A DNA stretch of 64,000 bases from Helicoverpa zea (Eukaryota; Arthropoda; Insecta; Lepidoptera; Noctuidae): NCBI RefSeq assembly GCF_022581195.2, contig NC_061461.1, forward strand, positions 4,526,001 to 4,590,000, in the 5' to 3' direction. Numbering within the stretch: position 1 is the stretch's first letter; every line of letters begins with the position of its first letter. This document shows, one piece after another, positions 13,167 through 24,170 of this stretch. Both the position numbers and the translations under genes were made by a program. The notes beneath the pieces were generated by a model. That model made no database searches. It had not been told where the DNA came from and saw nothing but the letters and a program-made list of their open reading frames with translations.

Positions 13167-14479
13167 TCAACATTTTTTTAGAAAAAATAAAAATTTTTTG
13201 ACTGACTGTTTAGTTTCAAGTGTGTGACTATTCTTAGTGATTTTTTGGGTGTAAGTTATAGAAGTAAGATTTCTGTTTATAGGCACGCTTAGAGGTGATT
13301 TCGGTACCTATGCTTTACGTAGTGTAGGAATAAAATGGACTATAAAGGTTTAACGTCATTATAATGTTCTTTGTGACATAAGTAGTATGGTCGTAGATTT
13401 CAGGTCTCGTAAAGGCGGTTGCGAGTTTAAGACCCTTATTTTGTATGGTTTTATGGATTGTAAAATTTAGATCTAAGTTTATTTCAGTTGTGGGCTTAGT
13501 ACTAGCTGTTAGATTTTGTAAAATTAATGTGAACTCCTTGAATGTTTGAAGTTTCTTTTGCTATAAATTTTAAGTGTATTTGTATAACAAAGGTTGTTCT
13601 GCAGGGTGTTTTAGAAGTTTTATTTTTATTTTATTTAAGGCAATTTGAAATCGTAGCAAATGTGGTCTAGATTTTCAACTAGTGATACTTATTTCCAGCA
13701 AAGGAATCTTATATGGGAACTGATATTGATGTTTATTTATTTTTTACCAAAAACCGAACGCTGCACTTAAACATTCCGTTTTACCAGCTTTTTAGTTTAC
13801 AAAAAAAAAGAAATGTTCAAACGTAATGAATTAAACTAAGCCATCACGTCTATCAAGATTAGCGTCATTCAAGTCAGATTTATATGAGCACGCACAAAAA
13901 CACATTTTTGTACCTGTTAGAGTATTAGTGGCATTTGAAAATGTGGCGCAGTGGTTTTACATGTCAAATTTTAATAAATGTTTTATTTGGGAGGTATGAA
14001 TTTTCATTTAGTTCAAATTGATTGTATTTTTAATTTTAAGTATCATGGGATTACATGATATATAGGTTTTAAATAAGATTAATAAAGAAAAGTTTTTTAA
14101 ACGTTTAGTAAAAATGTTCTTACGAAATAAAGGAGTTTAAAGGTAATAAAATCCCTTTTCGTAAGTGCGTAATGTTTTTTTGGTACAATAATACCATGTA
14201 TTACTAATGTATTAAAAACATTATTCAACATAAACTTAATACAACTGAAATCAGCATTGCAAGTGTATAAAAACCATAAAAACTTAACAAAATATTGCTA
14301 GTTTACGCGTATTAAATGAGGAGGGAATTCATAGCTATTTTCCTACCGTACAGGAAACAAATTCATTCTGAAATGAACTGAGGAAACAAATTGTTTTCCG
14401 ACGGAATAAGTACCATTGTTACTGCGACACACGTTTTATTATTATTTAAAATCTATATAGCTTGTGACTTTTATGATGT
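13167..14479. other. AT-rich stretch without recognisable gene
   Basis: T-rich and A-rich low-complexity sequence with no clear repeat boundary, reading frame or splice-flanked exon. Nothing could be annotated. Confidence 0.55.
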
Positions 14480-14677
14480 ACTAGCCGTTTTCGCGCGCTT
14501 TCACCCGCGTCCCGAGGGAGCTACTGCCCGCACCGGGATAAAATATAGCCTAAGTTACTCCCAGATAATATAGCTTTCTAATGGTGAAAGAATGTTTAAA
14601 ATCGGTCCAGTAGTTTTTGAGTTTATCCATTACAAACAAACAAATAAAGTTTTCCTCTTTATAATATTAGTATAGAT
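14480..14677 (+). mobile_element. ACTAGC-type retroelement tail, copy 2
   Basis: This is a nearly intact copy. It starts ACTAGCCGTTTTCGCGCGC, contains GGAGCTACTGCCCGCACC and GGGATAAAATATAGCC, then ATCGGTCCAGTAGTTTTTGA, and ends ATAATATTAGTATAGAT. By eye it is about 90 percent identical to the copy at 36536 on the same strand, so the two are relatively recent. The family is non-coding. I infer an RTE-like 3' tail or a SINE derived from one. The flanking bases show no certain target duplication. Confidence 0.8.
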
Positions 14678-15065
14678 AGATGAGCGAATAACACTGTTAG
14701 GTGATTTTGATGATAACCTTGAGAAAGTAGAGTGAGTGCAGATTGTAAGGCCTGTAGCAAAGGTCTACTTTCAGCAGTGCACGGTGATAGGCTAATGATA
14801 AAAATCGATCAAGGAAAAAATGTGTAAAAAGGAGATGGCCAAAAAAACACCCAGAGTCGACAGAAACTTCATATGTACGATTAGATTCAGTATAATGTAA
14901 GGTTTAAAAAAAGTATTTCATATTATCTAAAAACCATGGGGTTCTCTTTTTATAACGTTTTTTCGATCATGATTTTAGTTCACAGAAAAGTTTACTTTTA
15001 CTGTTTCATGTTCATTAGAAGTTGAATGCAGACTCATGATTGGACCGTTTTGCATCGCTAAGTCA

Positions 15066-16050
15066 TTACAGTTCATAGATATAATATTACTAAACAAGAT
15101 TGCGCACGCTCAAAATATATATTTACGAAAATGAACTCTATTCTAACGCAATAAGGTACTAAATTGATTGCATAATACACAGAGGCAAATCCGAGCCGAG
15201 AGGGATAGTTCGAACGGAGGCTGTCTGTCTCTTTCTAACACCTTGCCAGCATAAAAAAATGTTGTGATCAAAAGTTTTGTCTTCCCAAAAAACAATTGAA
15301 TCACTTATATTTTTATCTTATTTTAACAATTGTAAGTCAACAAATTAATAACAATCGCATTAATTTATTCGTATTTATTATTAAAACATAAACAACATAA
15401 ATTTTTATTTTGCTTTTTTTTATTTTCTAGCGGTAACCCTGAACATTCTTGGCGCGTAATCAGCATTTAAAATTTTGTTTATATTTTTTTGTATTAAATC
15501 AATTTAAACTATTAAAATGGTGAAAAGTGTTGCGTTTCTACTTGCAAACGTGAATCCTATGGTGGTTGCAATATATCGTTCCACAGGTTAGCTAATAATA
15601 ACATTTTCGTAAACCAAACAACTAGGGTGCCCATGAATTCTTGTAACGAGTCAAAATATGGGTGATGGATTTTAAAACTGTTGTACTATTGTTATAGCTT
15701 CCCAAAAAATGAAGAAAGGCGACATAAATGGCTCAGCAGTCTATATATGAAGTAGAAATACAAAAAAAACAGTCTTCACTTCGAATCTTCCTGCTTTTAT
15801 ACTGCTAATTTCCGCTAATTATTAAAAGCCTTTATTAGTATCTTAAGGTCACAAACTGCGTAAGTTAAAACTTGAATACTAATCTGTGTTTAATAATCTT
15901 AGCAAATTCGGATTTGTCTCACATAGCTTAATCTCATAGTCACCCTATTAGAAAGGGACAGACAGCCTCCGTACTAACTGTTTCACTCGGCTCGTTTTTT
16001 GGGTTTATATGCGCAGTCCTGTTTACTAATATTATGTCTATGTTACAGTT
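15066..16050 (+). mobile_element. P-element-like transposon, non-autonomous, 969 bp
   Basis: The element spans 15074-16042 between perfect 8-bp duplications TTACAGTT (15066-15073 and 16043-16050). The left end, CATAGATATAATATTACTAA, matches the reverse complement of the right end over about 33 bases with four mismatches. A second, subterminal inverted repeat of about 48 bp lies at 15192-15239 and 15945-15994 (CGAGCCGAG...GGAGGCTGTCTGTC). P elements have 31-bp inverted repeats starting CAT, subterminal repeats, 8-bp duplications and a transposase with an N-terminal THAP domain. This element has all four, the last as a broken two-exon remnant at 15517-15755. The catalytic part of a transposase is absent, so any movement needed an enzyme supplied elsewhere. 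The superfamily call is inference from these structural marks. Confidence 0.8.
15517..15755 (+). pseudogene. THAP-domain N-terminus, broken, inside P-like element
   Basis: Exon 1 (15517-15586) has an ATG at 15517. The THAP-like residues KCCVSTCKRESYGGCNISFH appear only in another frame, starting at about 15525, so one base seems to have been lost between the ATG and the first cysteine. The exon ends at a GT donor (15587). A 111-bp intron ends in TTATAG, and exon 2 resumes at 15698 with SFPKNEERRHKWLSSLYMK before a TAG at 15753-15755. This covers the zinc-binding cysteines, the FH..FP turn and the conserved tryptophan. The second half of the domain, with the C-x2-H pair, is missing. The domain normally gives sequence-specific DNA binding; this copy cannot encode a folded one. 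The intron lies at the same codon as in the THAP gene at 54555. Confidence 0.75.
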
Positions 16051-19000
16051 ACAGTTACATTTGACAATGTCACATGGCGCGATTTTCAAAGACAATTTTT
16101 AAAAAGACGTTTCATAGCCAGTTGTGAAGGTTGCATATAACTGCGAAACCTCTCCAAGTATGTAAGGTCGGTGCTTTCGTGTTTGGAGTGGTTAAATATA
16201 AGACCTTTTAATCACCAGGCAATCTCAGTAACTATGGGGATATTACTGTTGGTTAGTATAATCTTAGTGTACATAGATTTTTTTTTATGTTCCTTGATGT
16301 AAATGATCTTTAAAATCAATATAAATTCAACGACCTATTTTTGTGAAAATATGATATAGCTCCTATACCCCATGGATTTCAGGCTGGAGTTTTTGGCACC
16401 ATCGAAGGTCTATCATAATGAACCTATTGGTAAGCATTTCATTGCTGTCGATTCTGGGTTTTTTTACTATGAAAATTTGGCCATCTCCTTTGTAGCACAT
16501 TTATTTTCCATAGAAGTTTGGCGCTTTGAAGAGAATTATGCTAAACATCCCGTTACCATTCCCTATCACGGCACAACCTTCTTAATTAAAAAAGAAAACA
16601 GAGACATCCCAGGACTTTCCATCACGACTGTACATAATTAATTGCCACACCTATTACTCGGGGATGGTATTCGCGTCGCTCTGTGGCGTGGACTAATAGC
16701 TCTAATTTGCTTTCTCCTCAAGTCATGACGGCAGCACCATGATCTCGCTTGGACTCATGACACCCATGACACGGTGATCTTGTGTCGTGCTCGCCTTAAT
16801 TAGCTTGCAACCGAGCATCGTGACAATCGGGTTCACGTGTGCGAATTTGAATAATACACCAGCCCTTCACGGTCCACTTTGAATTGTTAGGTGGAAAACG
16901 CTAATAGACCCCATATTGTTTTTTACTGTCTGTTTAAGGGAATATTTAATGGAGTTCGCTGTTGCATATTGTTCGAATACGAATGCATAATTTGATATTG
17001 ATAAAACAAACAGTTTCGTTAAAAATATATGCATGGAAAACATCAATCTAACTTTAAAATTAGTTACGTTCGGTAGCAGCGAGTTCGTGATAACCATCAC
17101 ACATTAATATTCAATATGCAAAGATATCAATGACATTATATCTACACAATCATTTTATTTCGATCATAATCGGAAATATAAAGTGATCAGAAATTATTTT
17201 TTCTCTCAATATAACAGCATCGCATGTGCTTTTATGAGTTATTAAGGAACTTTCATTAAGCTGCCCATCATCTGTGTGGAGTTTCAAAACTATAAAACAC
17301 GCTTACTCGATAGCATCACTTGAGTATACCTGTGTAAATACCAATAAAAAAACATTATAATTACGATAAAATCTCATAGCATGGATGTTTGGCCTCTAAT
17401 ATCAGCGTGGCCTGTTAAACAATGTCCACCGACGCGCTGCCCACGCGCAAGTCACGCCCCTAACAGATCTCACATTATTGTTTTTATACCTCGTGTATCG
17501 ACAATATCTCACCATCGATGTGTATTGAAGAATGCCCAAATTGATAGGCATCGGACACTGCTAGACGTTACATTAGGACGATACGTGACGGATCTTACAT
17601 TGTATGCGCTTGCAGCGTGTTATTATGACCAATCGAGAAACACATTGTTCAAAATAAACAGTGTCTTGATAATGAAGAATGTGGATGGGGTCAGAGGTTA
17701 TAGTTATCATTTTTACATTGACCGAACATGTCAGATAAGCAACTGCAATGTGAAATGTCATAAGCTCCCAGTATGTAGCGATTATATTCTTCAAACCACT
17801 TTTTGCCCATTGAATCGAAGAAAATGAAACAAACCCCCAGCTTCTTAAGCTTTGATCGAATACGAACTAGTAAGAAATGTTAAAGGAGATTTACAAAAAA
17901 CAGAATTAATATCGGGATCATTTCGTATTCGACTCGTGCGCAAAAAGGAGTTCCAATTATGCGTAAACGCAGCGTCCACTTAAGCCGAACATTCGCTTCG
18001 TTCTTTATCGAAATAAATTGACTGCAAAAATCGTTCACCAACGCAAAAAAATATATTTACAATGTAATGTGAAAAACTGTGGAAAGCGTATTGACGTTTT
18101 TACATGTTTGATATTTTTAAATTCCCGTCCCTAACGTCAAACAAAAGTTACTCCATATGTCATTGTGTCAAGCCGAGTCAATGCATAATGCATTGTTTCC
18201 ATTACACTACGAATTTTAACATAAACTCGATGTTAAAATTTCTTCCATGAATAAAATACAATTTTTTAGTTGTCAGGCGACTCTGACTCGGACCCGAGGA
18301 GAGGGACAGCATCAGGACCTCGTTTGTTTCTTACGGCACTTGATAATAACGTCCATTTTTATACACCTTGTTTCACGTGTGTTTTCGATGAGCAGTGCGT
18401 AAGCGAAAGCTTTTTTGGATTTGTTCGTATCGTAATTCAGTGAGTCTGCGTAGAGAATTCGGAAACATTCCGTAACAGTTTATATGCTTAAATATTAAAT
18501 CAGTTGGAGATATTACTCGTTTTAGATACTACGTTGACGGAGTTTTAATTTTTTCATCGTTCATATTAGTGCTTACACAGTAAACACGAAAAGTAAGGTT
18601 GATTTTGTTAGCGACATTCCACTGTCATTGGCAGCATACAGTTATGTATTGAACATTCACTGCTCTGTTAACAAATACAAACCTGCTTCAAAGTACGCTT
18701 CTTATACAAATACACTGTGATTTGCTATTCCGTACCGTTGCTTGTTCGTGTCTAATATTTGTGTTTGTCGCCCAAGACAAACTGAGCGTGCCTCGCGTCT
18801 TGTTCTCGACCATATCCGTACCATATAGCGAGTCATATTATTAACGCTAAAGACATTAACTTCATGACATAATGAGATACGCTCAAACCACGCATTTTAA
18901 TTCAGAATTTTCTGTGAGAGAGTTAGTACAACACTTTCATTTGGTTCACGCCGTACCTACCCAGCGCTTGTTTATTTAAGTACGTTGTAATAGAAGGGAA

Positions 19001-19180
19001 TATCGAGTTGGTAAGCAAGGTGGGACCACCAGCGCTGATCTAGACATGCAGCGACATCATAATTATTACGGGCCGCTTTACTCTCATCGTAACCGGCCAA
19101 CTTCCCACCGTATAATAAATTGTGGTGTGTCGCTTGATTATACCCTGCTGACGTTTCAATTTGATAGTTTCCCATTGGGT
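16051..19180. other. stretch without recognisable gene
   Basis: A 148-codon frame at 17381-17827 (plus) and an 89-codon frame at 16372-16641 (plus) are the longest here. Neither shows a domain, repeated pattern or splice context that I recognise. A moderately GC-rich block at about 16640-16860 contains a CACGTG E-box near 16834 but has no reading frame. No transposon termini were found. Confidence 0.5.
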
Positions 19181-19420
19181 CTTATCACTTTCTAGGATTA
19201 TTGATCGATTTAGTGGGGCGTATCGTTGCGATCTCTGGGCGTCGTATAAATTACTGGCTAGCATCGGCCAGTCGGCTGGTCCGGCCGCGACTATTGTCAA
19301 AGGAAGTGCATCGGTTATTGTTCCCGTCGCTTTGCGTTTTATCTGAGCCGCGCGATCGCGATCCCAACGCGCAGAGGACTGCAATTTATCTCGCCCTCTA
19401 TTTGATCGTATTATTTTACT
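19181..19420. other. GC-elevated block with overlapping frames on both strands
   Basis: This 240-bp block is visibly richer in CG dinucleotides (GGCCGCG, CCGCGCGATCGCG, CCAACGCGC) than the AT-rich DNA around it. Open frames overlap on both strands (19040-19453 minus, 19161-19346 plus, 19201-19488 plus), which is expected when stop codons become rare with higher GC. I recognise no protein. It could be a regulatory element, an untranslated exon or a repeat fragment, and the sequence alone does not decide between them. Confidence 0.3.
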
Positions 19421-22400
19421 ATTGGAAATTGTCTCGGGAAATTGACGCATCATTATCGAATTTGAAAAATTGCATTTGCATATTGTGATTGTCGTGTATT
19501 CTGTTCGTAATCGATACCATAATGGTTGCTTTTTGCCCTAAAGCGTATCAGGTTACAAATTGCAGCTGGTACTCATTGTTTGCTAAATTAATATGATGAT
19601 TCAGTTTTTCATACAACTTAATTCAGAAATTACCGATATGCTCATTTCGCTGCATTAAAGTTTATTGAGATTCCAAGAAGATTAAGCACGTTATCTTAAG
19701 ATACGATCTTGGTCCAATGTCCCTAATTATTTCAACTTGCTAGAGGAAGTCAACATTAATTCTCATGACTTCGATTAAGAGGTGCTTGATAAAATCAAAA
19801 CTTCGATATCTTGTTCATGAACCCGTTGCAATCGATTGTATTCATGTCAAGCTGAGTGACGCTCGATCAGCATAATCGGTTTACAAGCTTCCTGTCCCAA
19901 TTGTTATTGTAATACTCATTGTACTACCAGTTATTAATGTCCCATACGAGATGCGAACCGTCACGGTTAATATATTTATACGACTCAAACAAAATAATGA
20001 AGAATAGTGGCCCCTTGCCGACGATTCGGAGTTTAAGTTTGAGCATTAATTAAGGTTTCCATTAAGAGCCAAGAGTGTTTGTAAGATGCTAAGTTTGGTG
20101 GTTTGTATGTCTCCAGACGAACGTGTGAGTAGGCACGTAGGTTAGGACACGTGATTTTACTCTGATGATGAACTTAACAAATTATATAGAACTTTTTGTT
20201 CTAAGAAGTCGGGCTTGTGGTCTTTTATGTGAATAACTTCAGTAATGCGGGTGTAATCTACATGAATTACTAAAGCTTTTAAGTTGTTGCTATTTTCTTG
20301 TATTGTTCCCGAAATGTTTTTATCATAATGAGAGGTCAAATAATGGTATTAGGGCTCAAATTAACATACCTACCTTATTAAGTATGTTAGGTTGCATTTT
20401 CAAGTGAGAAATCCAATCCAAAGATTAAATTCCTTCAACAAACTGTGAAGAAAAAAACAATTATGTATATTGACTTTCACCAAAACATCACAACCATGTA
20501 AATACCTATTTAAATAATATATTTCCGCCTGGACCACACGTGATTTAAATAATTTGGCAATTTATCGATGCCAGATATGATTTGATGTTGACTTGCACCT
20601 ACTTAAATGGTTACTGATAGCCATAATGTAACCGAACACAAGATTGTAGATATTAGTTTTTATTTGCGGTGGTGATGAAGAATTTTTATAATGATTAATG
20701 ACGAACATTATAACTGTTGATTTGTTTTCATCGCAGCTCTTTAGTTTTATTGCACCAATATTAACTCATGGTTAATTAAAAAGTTTTTGTTCATATCGAC
20801 ATTTTCGATGCCGTGGGAGGGTTCAGGAATCTTCTAATGGTCCTCTTGGGACACCGGCAGTTACAACCCCCATTTCACTTATGATTTATAGCACTTTCCG
20901 ATCACCTATAGGTTGTAAAACCGATTTATAATCTCAGTGATTTATTGACTCAGTAAAACTTTTTACATCTTCAGAATATCTTGTTTGTGATCTTTTTATC
21001 GTCGGTCTTCGGAAAAATATTATCACAGATTTTCGAATTGTCGGCAAGTGGCTTGGAATAAACGGTGCGAAGCATGCGATACTCAATTGCAGATTCTGCA
21101 GATTGCTGTCATGGGGTCCCATTGAGAGCGCTGTTTAACCTGTGCAAGCTATTATTAACCGTTCATTGCTGGTGGATTTATACCGTCGTCGGCGTCACGG
21201 ACTGTTCCCGTACGCAATTATCCGACTCGCGATCTCCCCATTGTTGTCGAAATTTAAAACAAATTTCCTGTACAAGGGGGGTCGCGTTTTTCTGCCCTGC
21301 CAAATTGGATAAGCACTGTAATTACTCGTTTAAGTTCCGAACGCTCGTCGGTTTGTGGGTATTGAGGCTCGGTATGTATACTTTGAAGAGGTTTATGAGG
21401 CGGAACGCATTCCTCGCCGAGGCGTAGGGAGTCTGAATCTGAATACTAAATGCGTCTTAATTCAAGAAATGCACCGTTTTTACCCTGCTGCGACGCACAA
21501 TGACGATGCCATTGACAACCAAATCAGGATGACATTTACTTCTTAAAGAGCTTATGGTTCTGTGGTCGGTGGTCTGATTTAAAGCGATAAGGGTACTGAA
21601 GAGGTGGAGTTATCGGGAAAATCGCAAGAGCAAAACCAAGCGTCTTCTGGCGAGTGACATCATATGACCGATGCGATTGCTTTTACGGTGATTAATTGTT
21701 TATATCTTCGGGGCTTTAGTTATCTTAATCTGCGTTGTAGATAGTTCTAACAACAGAATTGCTTATTGTTACTGAAAATGATTCATGACCATTTCTGGTC
21801 CATCTATCCTGCTTTGACATAAATCGCTTTAGTCTAATGGTATTGGCACCGCAATAACAAGCTTAGTCTTCATTGCCAAACTACATTTTTTAAATATTTT
21901 TTTTATATTTCTTATTTTGATTTATCTGATGAACATCACTAAATCAAATATCACGATCTAACGTGTAGTGTTGGTTATCGCTTAGACACTTTTACACCAT
22001 CCTTCGTTTACATTTTGACAGATGAGATGTCAGCAGAAAATTGGATTTCACAAAATAAACATGTCTTGCTTCTTTGGGCTGCAGTCTCTTCTTCATAGGA
22101 GAGTAAGCTTTACGACTGATTGATAAGGGTTAATTTTGGAATGTATTCGTTTTAAGGGAGTGTGTTGCAGGACTCTAGAACGGTGTTTCCTTTGTAAGTG
22201 TTCCAGTCAAAAGATTGGCTTCACGGCTAACAGCTGTTGACCGAATAAGGTGAAGCATTTTATTTGCTTAAGGCAGATTGACGTATCACATTCATATGCA
22301 AAGCGCTCCCAGATACCATCTTGATGGGGATTTGATGAGTTTATTAAATTGCAAAGAAATGAATTATAAAAACAGGCTTCGCGTCGATTCGAAACAAGAT

Positions 22401-22780
22401 CCGTACGATATTTTATAAATTGAAATGCGAAACTGATGAGAACATACATATTTATAATGTTAATTAGCTTGACCCATGGTTTAAATGAAACTGTTACTTT
22501 GATGACAGTAATTTTCTTTGTGGATTTTACCAAATTGATTTAAATTATTTAGTAAAATGCCTATCTCTGCCATCTTGTTATTTTAAAACTACTGTTTACT
22601 TTAAAACATTTCCAATCAAAGTTAGATGCCAGATATGATTATGTGAGGGTTCTATGCTTTGATAGTGCTACAGGCCCATTGGAGGAGTCTTATATAAGAG
22701 CTTTACTAATAGCAATCGACTCATAGGCAGGCAAATGTATCAAAAATATAGTTTCAGTAATCAAAATCATGTTCATATCT
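19421..22780. other. stretch without recognisable gene
   Basis: The longest frames (120 codons at 21065-21427 plus, 108 codons at 22207-22533 minus) have no recognisable motif. A 23-base segment at about 22171-22193 lies between GTTGCAG and GTAAGT, which fits a micro-exon, but so short a match is weak. No mobile element boundary was identified. Confidence 0.45.
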
Positions 22781-22940
22781 CACCTGCCGGCCAAAGTAGA
22801 TTGCCAACATGACGTATGACGGGTTGGAAGTCAACCTTCACTTGCCAATGACGTGGAATCGACGTATGACTGGCCACGTCACTCCGGCTTGACGAGCGTC
22901 TGACAGTCAGACAATGCGGCTATGACGTCACTGTACACGA
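22781..22940. other. TGACG-rich block sharing a short motif with 28.9 kb
   Basis: Within 160 bp the motif TGACG or its complement CGTCA occurs repeatedly, including GACGTATGAC twice (near 22811 and 22861) and a full TGACGTCA near 22923. The segment CTGGCCACGTCACTCCGGCT recurs almost unchanged near 28888 (CTGGCCACGTCACTCGGCT). The shared segment suggests a dispersed repeat fragment. The clustered CRE-like sites may be incidental. Confidence 0.35.
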
Positions 22941-23341
22941 AATTCTGACAGTTGAGTCGGATGTAAAATATTTATGTTTTGATTATTCACCCTGAGTTTG
23001 TTGATCTGGGAATTTTATACTGTGCTTTTATTGTAATTTGTAGAAAATAAAACTTTTTGCAATTAAAAGCATGAACTGCAATGAAACACACCAGTAGATG
23101 ATCTGTATTAAGCCATGACATCGTGTCTAGGGCATGAAATATCGGTAAAATAAAAATTACCGGTAAAAATTCGGTAAATAAAATATTTTTACCGGTAAAC
23201 CGGTAAAACGGTAATTTTTGTATTTTTTTTTAATGTGATATTATATCAATAAGATTGGGTAGTCTAAAAGCAAAAAATAATTTAAAATACAAGGTAAAAG
23301 GTGGTAAACATTTTTTGTGACGTGGGCCGTAACAAAAAAAC

Positions 23342-23629
23342 ATGTCAGTACCATCCGTACGCAATGTCACCGACAAAGTGCAAGAGAAACGGCTGCGATG
23401 GTTCGGCCATGTAAAAAGAAGACCACCTGAATACATCGCCAATGTTGTGTACTCAATCTCAATAGGTATACCCGGTCAACGGCGCAGAGGCAGGCCGAAA
23501 CGGTGCTGGTTGAGTGTCGTAATGAATGACATGAAAATCTACGAACTCGAAGAGGAAGATGTCCTGGATAGATTGAAGTGAAAGAAGATACGGAAAGCGG
23601 ACCCCGTCACAAGACGGGATAAACGCTAA
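23342..23629 (+). pseudogene. RTE-type reverse transcriptase C-terminus, fragment
   Basis: The frame from 23342 contains RLRWFGHVKRRPPEY, then GQRRRGRPKRCWLSVV and an acidic EEEDVLDRLK. These are the hallmark C-terminal blocks of RTE-clade non-LTR reverse transcriptases. The frame stops at a TGA at 23579-23581, but the same frame continues with KKIRKADPVTRRDKR to a TAA at 23627-23629, which is the usual end of these proteins. The TGA therefore probably replaces a tryptophan codon. An A-rich tail follows at about 23640. Only about 90 of roughly 1,000 residues survive, so the fragment is dead. It lies inside the hAT-type element. Confidence 0.75.
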
Positions 23630-23724
23630 GAATTACCGTGAAAAAAAAAAACATTTTTTTCATTGAAGTGAAAGCCCTTTTTTATGGTAAATCGTAGGCA
23701 TTTTATGGACCAGGGTCGCGGTAA

Positions 23725-24170
23725 CTGTTTCGAACAATCCCGCAGCCCCGGCAGGCCTTGACCCTGCGCGTGGAACAACTCGGGCCTCCGACACGGGTCT
23801 GTTGTCTATGCAGACGGAGGAACGATGAGCCACCCGAACTCACCGTCCACAGACCGACGCCTACGGTGGCCGGGAGTCGTGTCTCGACACTCGGCGCCCG
23901 TGGTGACTTCCTGGTCCACTACAGCGGCTGGGATGAGAGGTGCGAACTCACAGGCGCTCCATCGTCTCCTTCTCGAGCATGAGTGCTTCGCAGAAGGAGG
24001 CGACGCCTTCCGATTCCCTCTTGCTCCGAACCATGGCTTGAACCAGGGTCGGACGCGAGAGGTCGCCGCTGCCTATTGGCTCGACGACGACACGGCGGTA
24101 CCCTTCTCAGGCAGTGCACAACTAGACTGTGTGCTCCACCGTGTCCTCAGAGCTGTCCGCATAGTAGTTA
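23725..24170 (-). pseudogene. R1/Jockey-type reverse transcriptase C-terminus, fragment
   Basis: Read from 24166 leftwards, one frame gives YYADSSEDTVEHTV, a stop, LCTA, a second stop, EGYRRVVVEPIGSGDLSRP and then VASFCEALMLEKE before a TGA at 23948-23950. The EDT-x-EHT, CxAW-x3-RR and SFCE..M..KE blocks are characteristic of the cysteine-rich C-terminal region of R1/Jockey-like non-LTR retrotransposons. The second stop falls where a tryptophan is expected. GC is far higher than in the flanking DNA, as is usual for these coding regions. The fragment lies tail-to-tail with the RTE fragment inside the hAT-type element. Frames annotated on other phases here are shadows. Confidence 0.65.

Noticed and set aside
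17381..17827. 148-codon plus-strand frame as a gene
   Set aside because: No recognisable domain, no splice context, and an uneven composition. It is less extreme than the 186-codon frame, and chance is a sufficient explanation.
19040..19488. Overlapping frames of 137, 95, 67 and 61 codons as coding
   Set aside because: Overlapping frames on both strands in one CG-rich patch are what composition predicts. None has a recognisable motif.
22171..22193. 23-base micro-exon between GTTGCAG and GTAAGT
   Set aside because: It is too short to judge coding potential, and similar chance pairs occur elsewhere in the window, for example near 58935 on the minus strand.
23919..24119. Arg-rich minus-strand frame and the plus-strand frames at 23758-24175
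   Set aside because: These are shadows of the decayed R1/Jockey-type reverse transcriptase, whose real frame on the minus strand has two stops.
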